A DNA stretch of 64,000 bases from positions 1,364,001 through 1,428,000 of the forward strand of contig NZ_CP040932.1 of the NCBI RefSeq assembly GCF_006351965.1, in the 5' to 3' direction. Below, in pieces: positions 26,453-34,721 of the stretch (position 1 is the stretch's first letter; each line of letters begins with the position of its first letter). Made by a program: the position numbers and the translations under genes. The notes beneath the pieces are model-generated. The model was not told where the DNA came from. It was given only the letters and a program-made list of their open reading frames with translations, and did no database searches. This DNA is from Oceanicola sp. D3. GTDB lineage: Bacteria > Pseudomonadota > Alphaproteobacteria > Rhodobacterales > Rhodobacteraceae.

Positions 26453-28404
26453 ACATCCAACTCCTCAACAAACCTAGCATTCTCCTGAATATACTGAAAC
26501 CGCAGTTCCGGTTTCTTGCCCATCAGCCTCTCAACCAAATCCCCCGTCTCGCCCGGGTCGTCCTCGTCAATCGTAACTCTAATCAGCTGACGGGTCTTCG
26601 GGTCCATCGTGGTTTCTTTCAGATCCTTCGCGTCCATCTCGCCAAGGCCCTTGAAGCGGCTGGAGGAGATGTTGCCTTTGCCGCCGAGGCCTTTTTCCAG
26701 CCATGCGTCGCGTTCGGCCTCATCCAGACAATAGACCCGCTTGCTGCCTTGGGTCAGGCGGAAGAGGGGCGGGCAGGCGAGGTAGAGGTGGCCGGCATCG
26801 ATCATCGGGCGCATCTGGGTGAAGAAGAAGGTCATCAGCAGGGAGGCGATGTGGGCGCCATCGACGTCGGCGTCGGTCATGATGATGATCTTGTCGTAGC
26901 GCAGGTCGTCGAGGTTGAACTTGCTTCCGAGGGCCACGCCGAGGGCCTGTGTCAGGTCGGAGATCTCGTTGTTGGAGCCGAGCTTGGAGGAGGCGGCGCC
27001 GAGCACGTTGAGAATTTTGCCGCGCAGGGGCAGGAGGGCCTGATTGCGGCGGTCGCGGGCCATCTTGGCCGAGCCGCCCGCCGAGTCGCCCTCGACGATG
27101 AACAGCTCGGTGCCGTCGCGGTTGGTGGCGGAGCAATCGACCAGCTTGCCGGGGAGGCGGAGCTTTTTGGTGGCGGTCTTGCGGGCGGTTTCCTTTTCCT
27201 GCCGACGGCGCAGGCGCTCTTCGGCGCGTAGCACGAGGAAATCGAGGATCGCGCCGGCGGATTTGGTGTTGCTCGCCAGCCAGTTGTCGAAGTGGTCGCG
27301 CACGGAGTTTTCAACCATGCGCTGGGCTTCGGTGGTGGCGAGGCGGTCTTTGGTTTGGCCGACGAACTCGGGCTCGCGGATGAAGCAGGAGACCAGCGCG
27401 CCCGCGCCTGTAATCAGGTCTTCGCGGGTGATTGTGGTGGCCTTCTTGTTGCTCACCAGCTCGCCGTAGGCCTTGATGCCCTTGAGGATCGCGGCCCAGA
27501 AGCCCGCCTCATGGGTGCCGCCCTCGGGCGTGGGCACGGTGTTACAGTAGCTTTGGATGAAGCCATCGCGCGAGGGCGTCCAGTTGATCGCCCATTCGAC
27601 CTTGCCCGGCGCGTTGAACTTTTCAAACGAGACAGTGCCGGCGAAGGGGGCCTCGGCGTAGGTGGTTGCCTCGCCCATGGCCTCCTTGAGGTAGTCGGCC
27701 AGCCCGCCGGGGAAGTGGAACTTGGCCTCCATCGGGGTGTCGCCATCGGGGATGGCAGACTTCCAGCGGATCTCGACGCCCGAAAAGAGGTAGGCCTTGG
27801 AGCGGGCCATCTTGAACAGGCGGTGCGGCTTGAGCTTGAGCGAGCCGAAGATCTCGGCGTCGGGGTGGAAGGTGACGGTGGTGCCGCGCCGGTTGGGGGC
27901 GGCGCCGATCTTTTCCAGCTTGCCTTGGGGCACGCCGCGCGAAAATTCCATCGCGTAGAGCTCGCGATTCTGCGCGACTTCCACGCGGAGGTAATCGGAG
28001 AGCGCGTTGACCACGGAGGAGCCGACGCCGTGGAGGCCGCCGGAGGTTTCGTAGCTGTCGCCCGAGAACTTGCCGCCCGCGTTCAGGGTGCAGAAGATGA
28101 TTTCGAGCGCGGTCTTTGACGGGTCTTTGGGGTGGGCGCCGATGGGGATGCCACGGCCGTTGTCGCGCACGGTGACATGGCCGTTTTCATGCAGCTCCAC
28201 CTCGATCCACGTGGCGTGGCCTGCGACGGCTTCGTCCATCGAGTTGTCGATGATCTCGGCGACCATGTGGTGCAGCGCCCGGTCATCCTTGCCGCCGATA
28301 TACATGCCGGGGCGCAGGCGGACGTGCTCCATGTCTTCGAGCACCTGAATGGAGGAGGCGTCGTAGGTGGATTTGTCCTGGGGCGTGAGGATATCGTCGG
28401 CCAT
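26449..28404 (-). CDS. parE: DNA topoisomerase IV subunit B
   Basis: A 651-residue type IIA topoisomerase ATPase subunit for decatenating replicated chromosomes. GHKL motifs IIDNSMDEAVAG, VRDNGRGIPIG and GGLHGVGSSVVNALS bind ATP. The TOPRIM parts are FIVEGDSAGGSA and IIIMTDADVDGAHI, with metal-binding Asp residues. ParE rather than GyrB is indicated by the length and lack of the gyrase insertion. The start is MADDILTPQDKSTYD at 28404; the longer frame upstream is non-homologous. Its stop is shared with the TTG start of the defence gene. Confidence 0.95.
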   Translation of the reverse strand: MADDILTPQDKSTYDASSIQVLEDMEHVRLRPGMYIGGKDDRALHHMVAEIIDNSMDEAVAGHATWIEVELHENGHVTVRDNGRGIPIGAHPKDPSKTALEIIFCTLNAGGKFSGDSYETSGGLHGVGSSVVNALSDYLRVEVAQNRELYAMEFSRGVPQGKLEKIGAAPNRRGTTVTFHPDAEIFGSLKLKPHRLFKMARSKAYLFSGVEIRWKSAIPDGDTPMEAKFHFPGGLADYLKEAMGEATTYAEAPFAGTVSFEKFNAPGKVEWAINWTPSRDGFIQSYCNTVPTPEGGTHEAGFWAAILKGIKAYGELVSNKKATTITREDLITGAGALVSCFIREPEFVGQTKDRLATTEAQRMVENSVRDHFDNWLASNTKSAGAILDFLVLRAEERLRRRQEKETARKTATKKLRLPGKLVDCSATNRDGTELFIVEGDSAGGSAKMARDRRNQALLPLRGKILNVLGAASSKLGSNNEISDLTQALGVALGSKFNLDDLRYDKIIIMTDADVDGAHIASLLMTFFFTQMRPMIDAGHLYLACPPLFRLTQGSKRVYCLDEAERDAWLEKGLGGKGNISSSRFKGLGEMDAKDLKETTMDPKTRQLIRVTIDEDDPGETGDLVERLMGKKPELRFQYIQENARFVEELDV

Positions 28405-28539
28405 GTGGTGCTGCTCTTTTTCGGGCTTTTGGTTGGCGGAGAGTGTAGCGGATGGGGGCGGCAGGTGGAAGCGGGGTTGGGCAGGATTGACCGGCCCGCT
28501 TGTGTGCCTAGGGTGGAGTGTTGGTTGGTGCGAGGTGGT

Positions 28540-29127
28540 GTGACTGTGGAGAATGTTGGAGATGGCCCGTTGGCCGAGCGGCCCGCCGCGCGCAAGACGG
28601 CGCGGCTTGCCTTGGCCGTGGGGGGCGTGGTTTTTGCGGGTTTGCTCGCCTGGGGCCTCATGGCACATTCTGCGGGCGCTGAGAGGTGGTTTCTGGCTGT
28701 GCCATTTGAGCCGCTTCCGCCCTGGGCCGTCGCGCTGGCGGCCCTTTGCGTTGCAATGCCACTGGGCACGCTGGCAGCGCTGATTATCGGTCAGCGCGGG
28801 CATTGGGGCGCGGCTTTGCGGCCACGTTTGCTTCGGGTGATCCCGGCGATTTTGCTGGCCCTGATCACGCCTGTCGCGATGGTTACGATCTTTCCGATAC
28901 CGATGGTTCTTCTACTACCGGCGCTTGTGGAGGACATGGACCCGCTGACCCGTGCCTTGCAGGCGGGCGCGATTTTGCTGGCCCTCGGGTTCTGGTATCT
29001 GGCGGCGGGTCTGATCGCTTCGGGTGTGCGCTCTTGGGGGCTGCGGGTTGCGATTTTTGGGCAGCTCTGGATCGGGATCTATGCGGGGTTTCTGCTCTTT
29101 CAGGGGTTCAACCTGTTTGTGATCTGA
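28540..29127 (+). CDS. membrane protein of unknown function, about five helices
   Basis: A 195-residue protein. Several GTGs could start it; 28540 and 28546 are the most likely because the first membrane helix follows shortly after (ALAVGGVVFAGLLAWGLMAHS). Further segments are WAVALAALCVAMPLGTLAALI, VIPAILLALITPVAMVTIF, a helix near 150 and a last one (LWIGIYAGFLLFQGFNLFVI). No transport signature is recognised. It is divergent from parE. Confidence 0.65.
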   Translation: MTVENVGDGPLAERPAARKTARLALAVGGVVFAGLLAWGLMAHSAGAERWFLAVPFEPLPPWAVALAALCVAMPLGTLAALIIGQRGHWGAALRPRLLRVIPAILLALITPVAMVTIFPIPMVLLLPALVEDMDPLTRALQAGAILLALGFWYLAAGLIASGVRSWGLRVAIFGQLWIGIYAGFLLFQGFNLFVI

Positions 29128-29163
29128 CCCGCAGGCTGTGGTGGGGTTCGTCAGACCTGCGCC

Positions 29164-29568
29164 CTAGGGCGCCTTACAGGCCAGCAGCCAGCTGTTGGTA
29201 TAGTGGTTCGATTGCACGCTGAGGGTGGCACTGAAGTGGCCGTCGCGCGCGAGTGTGGCTGCGGGACGGGGCGGGAGAACGAGCAGGTTGACGCCGCTGC
29301 TGTCTGCCCGCCGGGCAATGGTGTCGAGGAACGCGCGGCGGGTGACGGTGTAGCTGTAGGTGTTGCTCTCGAAATCCTGCGAATGCATGGCGAGGGTGAT
29401 GGTGTCGCCGTCGATCGTGAGGTCGTAGGTTTTGCGCTTGTTGGCCTCGATGAAGCCGGTGTCATCGCGGGAGAAGGTGGTGAAATCCTGCACGGTGCAG
29501 GCGTAGCTTTCGGCGAGGGCCGGGGTGGCGGTGAGCAGGGCGAAGACTACGGGGAGGAGGCGGGTCAT
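29164..29568 (-). CDS. small exported protein in the phd-doc operon
   Basis: A 134-residue protein with a signal peptide (PALA-ES, about residue 19). The body looks beta-rich (YACTVQDFTTFSRDD, YDLTIDGDTITLAMHS, ATLSVQSNHYTNSWLLAC), with two cysteines (near residues 23 and 131) that could pair. The start shares ATGA with the end of doc, so it is translated from the same RNA as the toxin. I do not recognise the family. Confidence 0.72.
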   Translation of the reverse strand: MTRLLPVVFALLTATPALAESYACTVQDFTTFSRDDTGFIEANKRKTYDLTIDGDTITLAMHSQDFESNTYSYTVTRRAFLDTIARRADSSGVNLLVLPPRPAATLARDGHFSATLSVQSNHYTNSWLLACKAP

Positions 29569-29945
29569 GTGCGGGCCTTTTCACGGAGCCAACGGGCGAG
29601 GTCGATGTCGTCGAGTTTGCGCTGGGCGAGGGCGATGATCTTGTTGCCTGCTTCTTCGGTGCCGTGCGCAATGGTGACGCCGTTCAGCTTGAGGCAGACG
29701 AGCATTGAACGGTAGGCTGTGCGCTTGTTGGCATCATTGAAGCAATGGCCGCAGGCGATGGCCTGGGCGTAGGCGGCGGCAAGATCGAAGACGTCTTCGA
29801 TCATGCCGTAGTAGAGGCGGTTGTCGACGCGGGCGAGGGCACCGTCGAGGGATTTGTCGACGGCGCGGCCCGGGAGTTCTCCGGGGTTGAGAACCTTGTC
29901 GTGGATGGTCTCGACGATCTCGGCGTCGAGCAGCAGATAGGTCAT
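29565..29945 (-). CDS. doc: Doc-type toxin (Fic/Doc family)
   Basis: A 126-residue Fic-fold protein. The active loop HCFNDANKRTA (His67, Phe69, Asp71, Asn73, Lys74, Arg75) has the Doc variant ANKR rather than the AMPylator GNGR, so a kinase acting on EF-Tu is expected, as shown for P1 Doc. The N-terminal LLLDAEIVETIHDKVL and the LEDV-like YGMIEDVFDLAAAYA helices complete the family. It starts in the ATGA at the end of the antitoxin gene. Confidence 0.92.
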   Translation of the reverse strand: MTYLLLDAEIVETIHDKVLNPGELPGRAVDKSLDGALARVDNRLYYGMIEDVFDLAAAYAQAIACGHCFNDANKRTAYRSMLVCLKLNGVTIAHGTEEAGNKIIALAQRKLDDIDLARWLREKART

Positions 29946-30190
29946 TTGTCTTTCAAGTAGTCCAGCACGGGTTGGGCCTGTTCACAGGTGGCTTCCATGG
30001 CCTCTCTCACCTCCTCCATCGTCGCCACGCGCGGCTCCTCCTCGGGGGTGGCGGCCTCGGGGACGAGGTAGCCGACGACGCGGGAGTTTTTCATGATGGC
30101 GACGGGCTTGCCGTTGGCGCGGTCGAGCACCTTCTGGGGCTCGCGCAGCTCGGTCATGGTGCAGGTTTGGCTGGCGAAGATGCGGTTCAT
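29942..30190 (-). CDS. phd: Phd/YefM-type antitoxin
   Basis: An 82-residue antitoxin. Residues 1-50 follow the Phd DNA-binding pattern (CTMTELREPQKVLDRANGKPVAIMKNSRVVGYLVPE). The acidic C-terminal helix (MEEVREAMEATCEQAQPVLDYL) would wrap the Doc toxin. It is the first gene of the phd-doc-exported protein operon and likely represses its own promoter in the gap before ppk2. Confidence 0.88.
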   Translation of the reverse strand: MNRIFASQTCTMTELREPQKVLDRANGKPVAIMKNSRVVGYLVPEAATPEEEPRVATMEEVREAMEATCEQAQPVLDYLKDK

Positions 30191-30256
30191 CTGGGTGTGC
30201 TCCTAAGTGTGCATTTTAATGTGCGCTATTATGGCGGAAATTTCAAGCATGGGGGT

Positions 30257-30279
30257 GGTGGGCAGATTGCCCACCCTAC
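30257..30279. repeat. 23-bp GTGGGCA/TGCCCAC palindrome, copy 1
   Basis: GTGGGCA-GAT-TGCCCAC with fixed flanks GG... and CTAC. It is identical over 23 bases to copies at 48862-48884 and 58973-58995, all in the same orientation. This copy lies between the divergent phd and ppk2 genes. Confidence 0.85.
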
Positions 30280-30403
30280 GGGCGGTGCACTGGTTTGGCG
30301 GTTTGGCCGGGCATGTTGCCACCGCTTGCCGGTTTGAGCGGTGTCAAGGCGGGGTGGGGCGAGGCGGGGTAGACTCGGGGGCAGGACAGAGAAGGAGCCA
30401 TTC

Positions 30404-31315
30404 ATGCCTGAAGACAACGCCATCACCTCCGCCCTTTCGAAAGACGCCGCGCCGCTGCCTGCGCCCCAGCCCGACAGCCTGCGCCAAGCCTTCGAACGGG
30501 GCGTTTACCCCTATGACAAGCGGCTTTCGCGCCGCAGCTACGAGCACCAGAAGGCAGATCTTCAGGCCGAGCTGTTGAAGGTGCAGAAGTGGGTGGCCGA
30601 GACCGGGCAGAAGATTGTGGTGCTCTTCGAGGGGCGTGATGCGGCGGGTAAGGGCGGCACGATCAAGCGGTTCATGGAGCATCTGAACCCGCGCGAAGCC
30701 CGCGTAGTGGCGCTGAACAAGCCTTCGGAGAGAGAGAAGGGCGAGTGGTTCTTTCAGCGCTATATCGAGCATCTGCCGACGGCGGGGGAAATGGTGTTTT
30801 ACGACCGCTCCTGGTACAACCGGGCGGGCGTGGAGCGGGTGATGGGGTTTTGCAGCCCCAATGAATACCTGGAGTTCATGCGCCAGACGCCGGAGTTGGA
30901 GCGGATGCTCGTGCGCTCTGGCATTCACCTTTTCAAATACTGGTTTTCGGTCACGAAAGAGGAGCAGCGGGCGCGCTTTGCCTCCCGCGAGACCGATCCG
31001 CTGAAACGCTGGAAGCTCAGCCCCATCGACAAGGCGAGCCTTGATATGTGGGACGATTACACCGAGGCGAAGGAGGCGATGTTCTTTTACACCGATACGG
31101 CGGATGCGCCTTGGACCATCGTGAAGAGTGCCGACAAGAAGCGGGCGCGTCTGGCTTGCATGCGGCACTTTCTGGCGAGCCTCGACTATCCGGGGCGCAA
31201 CATGAAGGTGGTGAAGGGGCCGGACCCGGCGCTGGTGAGCGCGGGGGCGCATGTGGTGCGGGGGGCCGATCACATTCTTGGGGCGGCCCTTCACCCGGAG
31301 TTGCGGCGGGGCTGA
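30404..31315 (+). CDS. ppk2: polyphosphate kinase 2, class I
   Basis: A 303-residue P-loop kinase using polyphosphate to phosphorylate nucleoside diphosphates (or the reverse). It has Walker A EGRDAAGKGGTIKRF (from residue 76), then ALNKPSEREKGEWFFQRYIEHLP, Walker-B-like MVFYDRSWYNRAGVERVMGF and the lid Lys/Arg residues around KYWFSVTKEEQRARFASR. One PPK2 domain makes it class I. The start follows GAAGGAGCC. PPK1 and PPX at 8.3-12 kb give the genome both arms of polyP metabolism. Confidence 0.95.
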   Translation: MPEDNAITSALSKDAAPLPAPQPDSLRQAFERGVYPYDKRLSRRSYEHQKADLQAELLKVQKWVAETGQKIVVLFEGRDAAGKGGTIKRFMEHLNPREARVVALNKPSEREKGEWFFQRYIEHLPTAGEMVFYDRSWYNRAGVERVMGFCSPNEYLEFMRQTPELERMLVRSGIHLFKYWFSVTKEEQRARFASRETDPLKRWKLSPIDKASLDMWDDYTEAKEAMFFYTDTADAPWTIVKSADKKRARLACMRHFLASLDYPGRNMKVVKGPDPALVSAGAHVVRGADHILGAALHPELRRG

Positions 31316-31496
31316 CGGCTCGGTGACGGGGCCTGGCCGGGGGCTGCTCTTCGGGGCCTTCGGCTGCTCATCGCAGCGGTGTGGAGCGCCCCTCGGACCG
31401 TGGCGCGGCTGCGGCGTGCGAGGGGCTGGTCACATCTTGCCGAGCGGGCGCGGGGGGCGCTTGAGGCGGCTTCGGGGCCGCTGTAGGGTCGCCGCC

Positions 31497-32156
31497 ATGA
31501 AACACTTGCTTGCAGCTTTGGCACTGGCTCTCCCCGGCGTGGCGGGGGCGCATCCGCATGTTTTTGTCGAAACCGGCTTTGAGGTGATCTTTGACGAGGC
31601 GGGGCTGATCGAGGCCGTGCGGGTGCACTGGCGTTATGACGAGCTGACCTCGCTTTACATCACCGAAGAGCGCGGCGTTGACAGCGACTACGACGGCGAG
31701 GCCACCGAGGCCGAGCTGGAGGCGCTGAAGGGCTTTGACATGGACTGGCCCGAGGGCTTTGAGGGCGACACGCATCTGACGGTGGATGGCGTGAAGGTGC
31801 CACTGGGCCCGCCCGAGGAGATCGATGCGGGGTTTTCGGAGGGCATGGTGTCTTCCAGCCATCTGCGGCGGTTGGCGGAGCCGGTGGATCCGGCGGGCGT
31901 TGTGATCCTGTCGCCCTATGACGAAACCTATTACTCGGCCTATGAGGTGACGGCGAAGACGGTTTTGACCGGCCGTGAGGGCTGCGAGGCCGAGCTTTGG
32001 GTGCCCGATTTCGATGCCGCTGCCGAGCAGCTTCAGGCTGCGCTGGACGAGTTGCAGGGCGCGGCGCAGGCGCAGGGGCTGAATGAGGCGGAGTTTCCGC
32101 CAGTGGGCGATATGTTTGCACAGGAAGTTCGTGTGGCGTGCGACGCTGGCTCGTAA
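31497..32156 (+). CDS. DUF1007 periplasmic protein
   Basis: A 219-residue exported protein with signal cut before HPHVFV (the diagnostic HPHVF start of the mature chain), then VIFDEAGLIEAVRVHWRYDELTS and LSPYDETYYSAYEV. DUF1007 proteins accompany metal permeases and are assumed to bind metal in the periplasm with the N-terminal histidines. It overlaps the downstream NicO-type permease by 19 bases, supporting a shared job in metal handling. Confidence 0.88.
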   Translation: MKHLLAALALALPGVAGAHPHVFVETGFEVIFDEAGLIEAVRVHWRYDELTSLYITEERGVDSDYDGEATEAELEALKGFDMDWPEGFEGDTHLTVDGVKVPLGPPEEIDAGFSEGMVSSSHLRRLAEPVDPAGVVILSPYDETYYSAYEVTAKTVLTGREGCEAELWVPDFDAAAEQLQAALDELQGAAQAQGLNEAEFPPVGDMFAQEVRVACDAGS

Positions 32157-33160
32157 TCGCGGCGATTTTGCTGGCGCTGCTGCTGGCGGGGCTTTGGGCG
32201 AGCGGTGCGGTTGACGCGCTGGGGCGCTGGGCGGCCTCTGCGCAAAAGGAATTTCAGGGCAGCATGGCCGGGGCGATCCGGGCGCTGAAGGGCGGGCAGC
32301 CTGCGGCGCTTTGGGGGCTGCTTGGCCTGTGTTTTGCATATGGTGTGGTGCATGCCGCCGGGCCGGGGCATGGCAAGGTGCTGATCGGCGGTTACGGGCT
32401 GGGGCGGCGGGTGCCGCTGGTGAAGCTCTCGGTGGTGGCGCTGCTGTCGTCGCTGGCGCAGGCGGGCGCGGCGGTGGCGCTGGTTTATGGCGCGCTGGCG
32501 GTGCTGGGCTGGGGCGGCGACCGGGTGGAGGGGCTGACCGAAGAGGTGCTGGCCCCCGCGTCTTACGGGGCCATCGCGCTGATCGGTGTGTGGCTTGCTG
32601 TGCGGGGCCTGCGCGGGCTTTTGCGGCGTGCGCGGGGCGGGGCCGTGGCGCACGGTGGTGGTGATGGTCACGTGCATGGCCATGACCACGATGACCGACA
32701 CGACCACGCGCGCAGCCACGACCACGGCCACGATCACCAACACGACCACGCACACGGCCATGACCACGCCCATGAAGGCGATGGCGCGGTGTGCGAAAGC
32801 TGTGGCCACGCGCATGGGCCGACGCTGGCGCAGGTGGAGAATGCAGGCAGCCTGCGCGACATTCTCATCCTCATTGCTGGTATCGCCATTCGGCCCTGCA
32901 CCGGGGCGCTCTTTTTGCTGGTCATCACATGGCGGCTCGGCCTTGCGGGCGCGGGGATTGCCGGGGCGTTTGCCATGGGCATTGGCACTGCGCTGGTCAC
33001 CATTGCGGTGGCGATCATGGCGGTGACCCTGCGCGAGGGCACGTGGAGCGCATTGGAGGGGCGCGGCGCGGCGCTCCGGCTGGCCGGGCCGGTGCTGGAG
33101 CTTGCGGCGGGCGCCGTGGTGGTGCTGGTGGCCGGGCAGTTGCTGTTGCGGGCGCTCTGA
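32138..33160 (+). CDS. NicO/RcnA-type nickel-cobalt (or zinc) permease with histidine-rich loop
   Basis: A 340-residue membrane protein beginning at GTG 32138. The six-to-eight-helix NicO fold is split by a cytosolic or periplasmic loop at ~170-225 in which His and Asp alternate (HDHDDRHDHARSHDHGHDH and onward), ending with a CESCGH pair. The family motifs are HAAGPGHGK in helix 2 and RPCTGALFLLV after the loop. Export or uptake of Ni, Co or Zn is possible; the DUF1007 partner makes metal transport firm but not its direction. Confidence 0.9.
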   Translation: MRRWLVIAAILLALLLAGLWASGAVDALGRWAASAQKEFQGSMAGAIRALKGGQPAALWGLLGLCFAYGVVHAAGPGHGKVLIGGYGLGRRVPLVKLSVVALLSSLAQAGAAVALVYGALAVLGWGGDRVEGLTEEVLAPASYGAIALIGVWLAVRGLRGLLRRARGGAVAHGGGDGHVHGHDHDDRHDHARSHDHGHDHQHDHAHGHDHAHEGDGAVCESCGHAHGPTLAQVENAGSLRDILILIAGIAIRPCTGALFLLVITWRLGLAGAGIAGAFAMGIGTALVTIAVAIMAVTLREGTWSALEGRGAALRLAGPVLELAAGAVVVLVAGQLLLRAL

Positions 33161-33268
33161 GCCGCGCAGGGCGGGGCGTGCCTGCCCGTTTCCGGGCGGG
33201 ATGAGGCCGGCGAAAGCTGCTGACAGCACGGGTCTTGCCTCAGCCTTGCCGAAGGCCTAGCAGGGGCC

Positions 33269-34654
33269 ATGCGCGATCAGATGACATATACGGGCCATGC
33301 CAAGGCGATTCTGCTGCTGGGCCTCCCGCTGGTGGGCGGGCATCTGGCGCAGATGGCGATCCAGATCACCGACACGCTGATGATGGGGTGGTATTCTGTC
33401 CCCGGGCTGGCGGCGATGGTGCTGGCGGGCACTTTCTGGATCGTGGCTTTCATCTTCTCCATCGGCTTTTCACAGGCGGTGCTGCCGCTGGTTGCCGAGG
33501 CCAGCGAGCGCGGCGAGGAGGGGGTGCAGCGGCTCAGGCGCGTCACCCGCATGGGCTTCTGGCTTTCGGCCTTTTCATGGGCGGCGTTCCAGCCCGCGTT
33601 CTGGTTTTCTGGCCCGATCCTTGTGGCGCTTGGGCAAGATCCGGAGCTGGCCGCAATGGCCGAGGGCTACCTGCGGATCGCCGGCGTGGCGCTGCTGCCC
33701 GCGCTGCTGACCATGGTGCTCAAGAGCTACCTTTCGGCGCTGGAGCGCACGAGTGTGCTGCTCTGGATCGCCATTGTCGCGGCGGTGGTGAACGTGTTTC
33801 TCAACTGGGTGCTGATCTTTGGCAAGCTGGGCGCGCCGGAACTGGGGCTGGTTGGCGCGGCATGGGCCTCGCTCACCGGCCACCTGCTTTCGGCCCTTTT
33901 GCTGGGGCTCTACGCGATGCGGATCTTCCCCGAGCATGGCATCTTCCATCGTCTCTGGCGGGGCGATGGCGCGGCGCTGGCGCAGGTGTTCAAGCTGGGG
34001 TGGCCGATTGGGCTGACGCTGCTGGCCGAGGTCGGGCTTTTTGCCTTTTCCTCGCTGCTGATGGGCTGGATCGGCACCATCGCGCTGGCCGCCCATGGTA
34101 TCGCCATACAGATCGCCAGTGCCACCTTCATGGTGCACCTCGGTCTCTCCAACGCCGCCACGATCCGCGCGGGCAAGGCCTTTGGGCGCGTGGATGAAGC
34201 CGGGCTGCGGCGCGGGGCGCAGGTTTCGCTCGCGCTCTCGATCGGCTGGGCGCTGGCGACGCTGGTGATGTATCTTGCCGTGCCCGGGCTGCTCATCGGC
34301 CTCTTCGTGGACCCGGAGGAACCGGCGCGCGATGCGATCATCGCCACCGGGGTGGGCCTGATGGCGATGGCGGCGCTGTTCCAGCTGTTTGACGGGGCGC
34401 AGGTGACGGCGATGGGCCTTTTGCGCGGGGTGCAGGACATTCGGGTGCCGATGTGGATTGCTGCCGTCTCCTACTGGGGCGTCGGCGCGCCGCTGGCCTG
34501 GGCCTTTGGCTTTCCGCTGGGATGGGGCGGCATGGGCGTGTGGTTTGGCCTCGCGATGGGGCTGGCGGTGGCGAGCGTTTTGCTGCTCTGGCGGTTCTGG
34601 GGCCGCTCGGTGCGGATTGGCGAGAGCTTCGCCGAAGGCCCCGCACCGGCCTGA
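33269..34654 (+). CDS. MATE-family multidrug/solute efflux protein
   Basis: A 461-residue protein with twelve membrane helices in two MATE halves. The first half opens LGLPLVGGHLAQMAIQITDTLMMGW, with the conserved Asp in helix 1. LALAAHGIAIQIAS-like features around residue 270 and LFDGAQVTAMGLLRGVQDIRVPMW near 385 belong to the NorM type. Na+ or H+ coupling cannot be told. It appears to be a single gene. Confidence 0.93.
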   Translation: MRDQMTYTGHAKAILLLGLPLVGGHLAQMAIQITDTLMMGWYSVPGLAAMVLAGTFWIVAFIFSIGFSQAVLPLVAEASERGEEGVQRLRRVTRMGFWLSAFSWAAFQPAFWFSGPILVALGQDPELAAMAEGYLRIAGVALLPALLTMVLKSYLSALERTSVLLWIAIVAAVVNVFLNWVLIFGKLGAPELGLVGAAWASLTGHLLSALLLGLYAMRIFPEHGIFHRLWRGDGAALAQVFKLGWPIGLTLLAEVGLFAFSSLLMGWIGTIALAAHGIAIQIASATFMVHLGLSNAATIRAGKAFGRVDEAGLRRGAQVSLALSIGWALATLVMYLAVPGLLIGLFVDPEEPARDAIIATGVGLMAMAALFQLFDGAQVTAMGLLRGVQDIRVPMWIAAVSYWGVGAPLAWAFGFPLGWGGMGVWFGLAMGLAVASVLLLWRFWGRSVRIGESFAEGPAPA

Positions 34655-34721
34655 GCGCCCCTTTCCCGCCCGCATCAGCGGTGCTAGGCATGTCGGCGAT
34701 CCGATAGCAGGAGGCCCCGTG

